6,689 nucleotides of DNA, taken from positions 1 through 6,689 of the forward strand of contig JAISRG010000055.1 in NCBI GenBank assembly GCA_031273725.1, read 5' to 3'. The notes beneath the pieces are model-generated. The model saw only the letters and a list, made by a program, of their open reading frames with translations. It was not told the origin of the DNA and made no database searches. This stretch comes from Puniceicoccales bacterium (lineage in GTDB: Bacteria; Verrucomicrobiota; Verrucomicrobiia; Opitutales; JAIRKQ01). Shown in pieces: positions 5,617-6,689 of this stretch; position 1 is the stretch's first letter, and each line of letters begins with the position of its first letter. The translations under genes were made by a program, and so were the position numbers.

Positions 5617-6582
5617 TCAGATGTACCTATTAAAGAAAGGACCTCCTCTGTGACCATTCAAAAGATGAAATATACTAAGTGTAGGTGCAGGTGGAACAGG
5701 TGTATGTGTTGGTACAGGTGGAACAGGTGTATGTGTTGGTGGAACAGGTGTATGTGTTGGTGGAACAGATTCACCTGCAAATAAAGATGCACCTGTAAAC
5801 AAATTCGTCAACTGAGACCATGTATTCATAAATAAACTCGTCAACCGAGACCATGTATGCGTAAATAAACTCGTCGACTGGGACCATATACGCATAAACC
5901 GGGATAAGATATTAATCAATATGTCTTTAGTTTGTATTCCGAAATACACACCTAATATTGTGAGTGCCGTAACTATTACGGATTTTTTATATTCCAACAT
6001 TTTATTAAAAGCAGCAATAGATAAATCTTTGGCCAATATTGCTACTTTTTTTAAACTAGTAAGCGCTGCCAATACTGACTGTGGTATTGATGATTGTGAA
6101 GGTTTACGTGATGGTGAAGATAAACGTGATGGTGAAGATGGTGGAGAATCATGTTCAGGATTTTCAGATGGTGAAGATGAACGTGATTGTGAAGATGGTG
6201 AATGTGATAAACCAAAGATCCCGGCCAGCAGATCATCTGCCTGTTTCTTCTCTTGAGCACTTAGAGCTTCGGCGTCTGAACTTGGAGCTACTGGAGCTCG
6301 GCGGTTCCTTCTTTGTGCGCCCCCTCTTAATCCTACTCCACGTTGTTGGAGTGGCTGATGTTGCTGACCCGCTCCCGCTGCATCATTTCCTCTTGGAGCG
6401 CCCCTTCCTGCATTTCGAGCTACTGGAGCTGCGGCGAGTCTTCCTTGTGCGCCCCTTTTTGCACCACCCGTTTCGAATGTTTTTTTTGAGTATGGGCTTT
6501 GGTGGTGGTCTCCTTGACGTTTCCGAGCTCTTTCTACCATAGAAAGCCCTGCATCGCTATCGCTATTATCAATTTTTTTCAT
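5617..6582 (-). CDS. Unrecognised low-complexity, repeat-rich membrane protein
   Basis: I do not recognise a family for this 321-residue protein. Reading from the N-terminus: a short charged start; a basic Arg/Gly/Gln/Ala zone (41-100) with an internal duplication (GAQGRLAAAPVAR 44-56, GAQRRNRRAPVAP 88-100); a small possible helix (103-124); a Ser-Pro-Arg zone (126-167) built on SSPSRL/SSPSRK; an amphipathic helical segment (168-198); one likely transmembrane helix (about 201-217) preceded by K199-K200, suggesting the N-terminus stays in the cytoplasm; three 11-residue repeats with W233, W244 and W255; and a tail of VPPTHTP repeats (273-298) ending in HLLNGHRGGPFFNRYI. No signal peptide and no cysteine are seen. 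The start is supported by AAGGA six bases upstream and a promoter-like sequence. The gene converges on fabF with no functional link. The composition resembles secreted effectors or surface proteins of host-associated bacteria, but that is inference only. The gene could also be fast-evolving and lineage-restricted. Confidence 0.75.
   Translation of the reverse strand: MKKIDNSDSDAGLSMVERARKRQGDHHQSPYSKKTFETGGAKRGAQGRLAAAPVARNAGRGAPRGNDAAGAGQQHQPLQQRGVGLRGGAQRRNRRAPVAPSSDAEALSAQEKKQADDLLAGIFGLSHSPSSQSRSSSPSENPEHDSPPSSPSRLSSPSRKPSQSSIPQSVLAALTSLKKVAILAKDLSIAAFNKMLEYKKSVIVTALTILGVYFGIQTKDILINILSRFMRIWSQSTSLFTHTWSRLTSLFMNTWSQLTNLFTGASLFAGESVPPTHTPVPPTHTPVPPVPTHTPVPPAPTLSIFHLLNGHRGGPFFNRYI
5683..5766 (-). 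repeat. 21-bp tandem repeats encoding VPPTHTP
   Basis: On the minus strand the 21-base unit GTTCCACCAACACATACACC(T) occurs at 5746-5766 and 5725-5745. A third copy carries a two-codon insertion, and a partial fourth copy follows. They encode VPPTHTP-VPPTHTP-VPPVPTHTP-VPP. The first two copies are almost identical at DNA level, indicating recent duplication. Gain or loss of a unit would keep the reading frame. Confidence 0.85.
5791..5889 (-). repeat. Three 33-bp repeats encoding Trp-containing 11-mers
   Basis: Residues 232-264 form three units: IWSQSTSLFTH, TWSRLTSLFMN and TWSQLTNLFTG. Trp, Leu and Phe recur at positions 2, 8 and 9 of each unit, with Leu at position 5 in two of three. Eleven residues equal three helical turns, so the hydrophobic residues would line one face of a helix. 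The DNA copies are also alike (ACTCGTC...GACCAT repeats), showing tandem duplication. Confidence 0.8.
6107..6199 (-). repeat. 18-bp degenerate repeats encoding SSPSRx
   Basis: On the plus strand CGTGATGGTGAAGATAAA (6107-6124) is followed directly by CGTGATGGTGAAGATGGT (6125-6142), and a diverged copy CGTGATTGTGAAGATGGT lies at 6182-6199, with partial copies between. In the minus-strand protein they give SSPSRL, SSPSRK and related Ser-Pro-Arg hexapeptides (about residues 128-159). Confidence 0.75.
6285..6453 (-). repeat. 37-bp dispersed direct repeat in the basic N-terminal zone
   Basis: Two 37-base copies, 6285-6321 and 6417-6453, both run from GAGCTACTGGAGCT to TGTGCGCC on the plus strand. 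Their ends are identical and their centres diverged. They are 132 bases apart, exactly 44 codons, so the reading frame is kept. They encode residues 88-100 and 44-56 of the minus-strand protein. A shorter related piece lies between them near 6389-6411. The pattern suggests that the basic domain grew by internal duplication. Confidence 0.7.
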
Positions 6583-6588
6583 AAATTG

Positions 6589-6593
6589 TCCTT
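6589..6593 (-). promoter_or_regulatory. Shine-Dalgarno of the low-complexity gene
   Basis: AAGGA on the minus strand ends six bases before the ATG at 6582. This is near-ideal spacing and fixes the start. It is also a main reason to prefer this reading frame over the long open frame antisense to it. Confidence 0.7.
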
Positions 6594-6613
6594 TTCATTA
6601 AATTTTTATATAA

Positions 6614-6644
6614 AATATATGAATTAGAGTCCATAGCATATCAA
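6614..6644 (-). promoter_or_regulatory. Possible sigma70-type promoter of the low-complexity gene
   Basis: On the minus strand TTGATA (6644-6639) is followed after 17 bases by CATATA (6621-6616), or after 19 bases by TATATT (6619-6614). Transcription starting about seven bases later would leave a 25-base leader containing the Shine-Dalgarno. The surrounding DNA is very AT-rich, so chance matches are common. The remaining bases to 6689 hold nothing else that I can support. Confidence 0.35.
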
Positions 6645-6689
6645 AGATTAGAAATCAACAAAAAAAGAATAGTTTTTTAATTTTTAATA

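Noticed and set aside
5683..5889. CRISPR-like array
   Set aside because: The repeats are contiguous or coding, keep one reading frame, have no unique spacers, and no cas genes are nearby.
6081..6542. Long plus-strand open frame (153 codons) antisense to the low-complexity gene
   Set aside because: It is made of repetitive Val/Met/Lys and Leu/His runs that mirror the repeats on the other strand. It has no credible ribosome site, while the minus-strand frame has a good Shine-Dalgarno, a promoter-like sequence and longer extent.

Overview
The window is a bacterial chromosome segment of moderately low GC. It carries five recognisable housekeeping genes and one unrecognised, low-complexity gene. 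No rRNA, tRNA, CRISPR array, insertion sequence or phage gene was found. A Gram-negative-type lineage is suggested by the FtsQ-like division protein and the discrete type II fatty-acid-synthesis genes. The acyl carrier protein has about four extra residues after helix II. I associate this loosely with Verrucomicrobiota-like (PVC) bacteria, but that is a low-confidence impression and not a database result. The repeat-rich last gene would fit a host-associated lifestyle, which is also only inference.

Layout. Positions 59-1576 (+) encode MalQ, a GH77 4-alpha-glucanotransferase with all three catalytic carboxylates in place. It is followed closely by yidD (+, best start 1635), a membrane-insertion accessory factor. 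Convergent to yidD, with only 29 bp between the stop codons, is an ftsQ/divIB-like division gene (- strand, 1952-2770) standing outside a division cluster. Divergent from ftsQ is a fatty-acid elongation block, fabG - acpP - fabF (+, 2905-5263). The acpP gene has the clearest ribosome binding site of the block, and a small hairpin spans its stop codon just before fabF.

From 5264 to 5616 there is a 353-bp gap with no convincing gene. It holds an imperfect direct repeat, a 16-bp-arm hairpin (5452-5487) and a second inverted repeat (5515-5557). Converging on this gap from the other side is a minus-strand gene (6582-5617) with a good Shine-Dalgarno and a plausible promoter at the right edge. Its 321-residue product is built from blocks: a basic Arg/Gly/Gln/Ala N-terminus, a Ser-Pro-Arg repeat zone, one predicted membrane helix, three 11-residue Trp-containing repeats, and a Pro-Thr-His repeat tail. 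I do not recognise its family.

How the genes work together. FabG reduces and FabF condenses acyl chains carried on AcpP, so the three form one functional cycle; fabD and fabH are not in the window. YidD and FtsQ both act at the inner membrane, and MalQ is cytoplasmic alpha-glucan metabolism. I see no functional link between these and the low-complexity gene. That gene and the palindrome-rich gap beside it are the only parts that look unusual.
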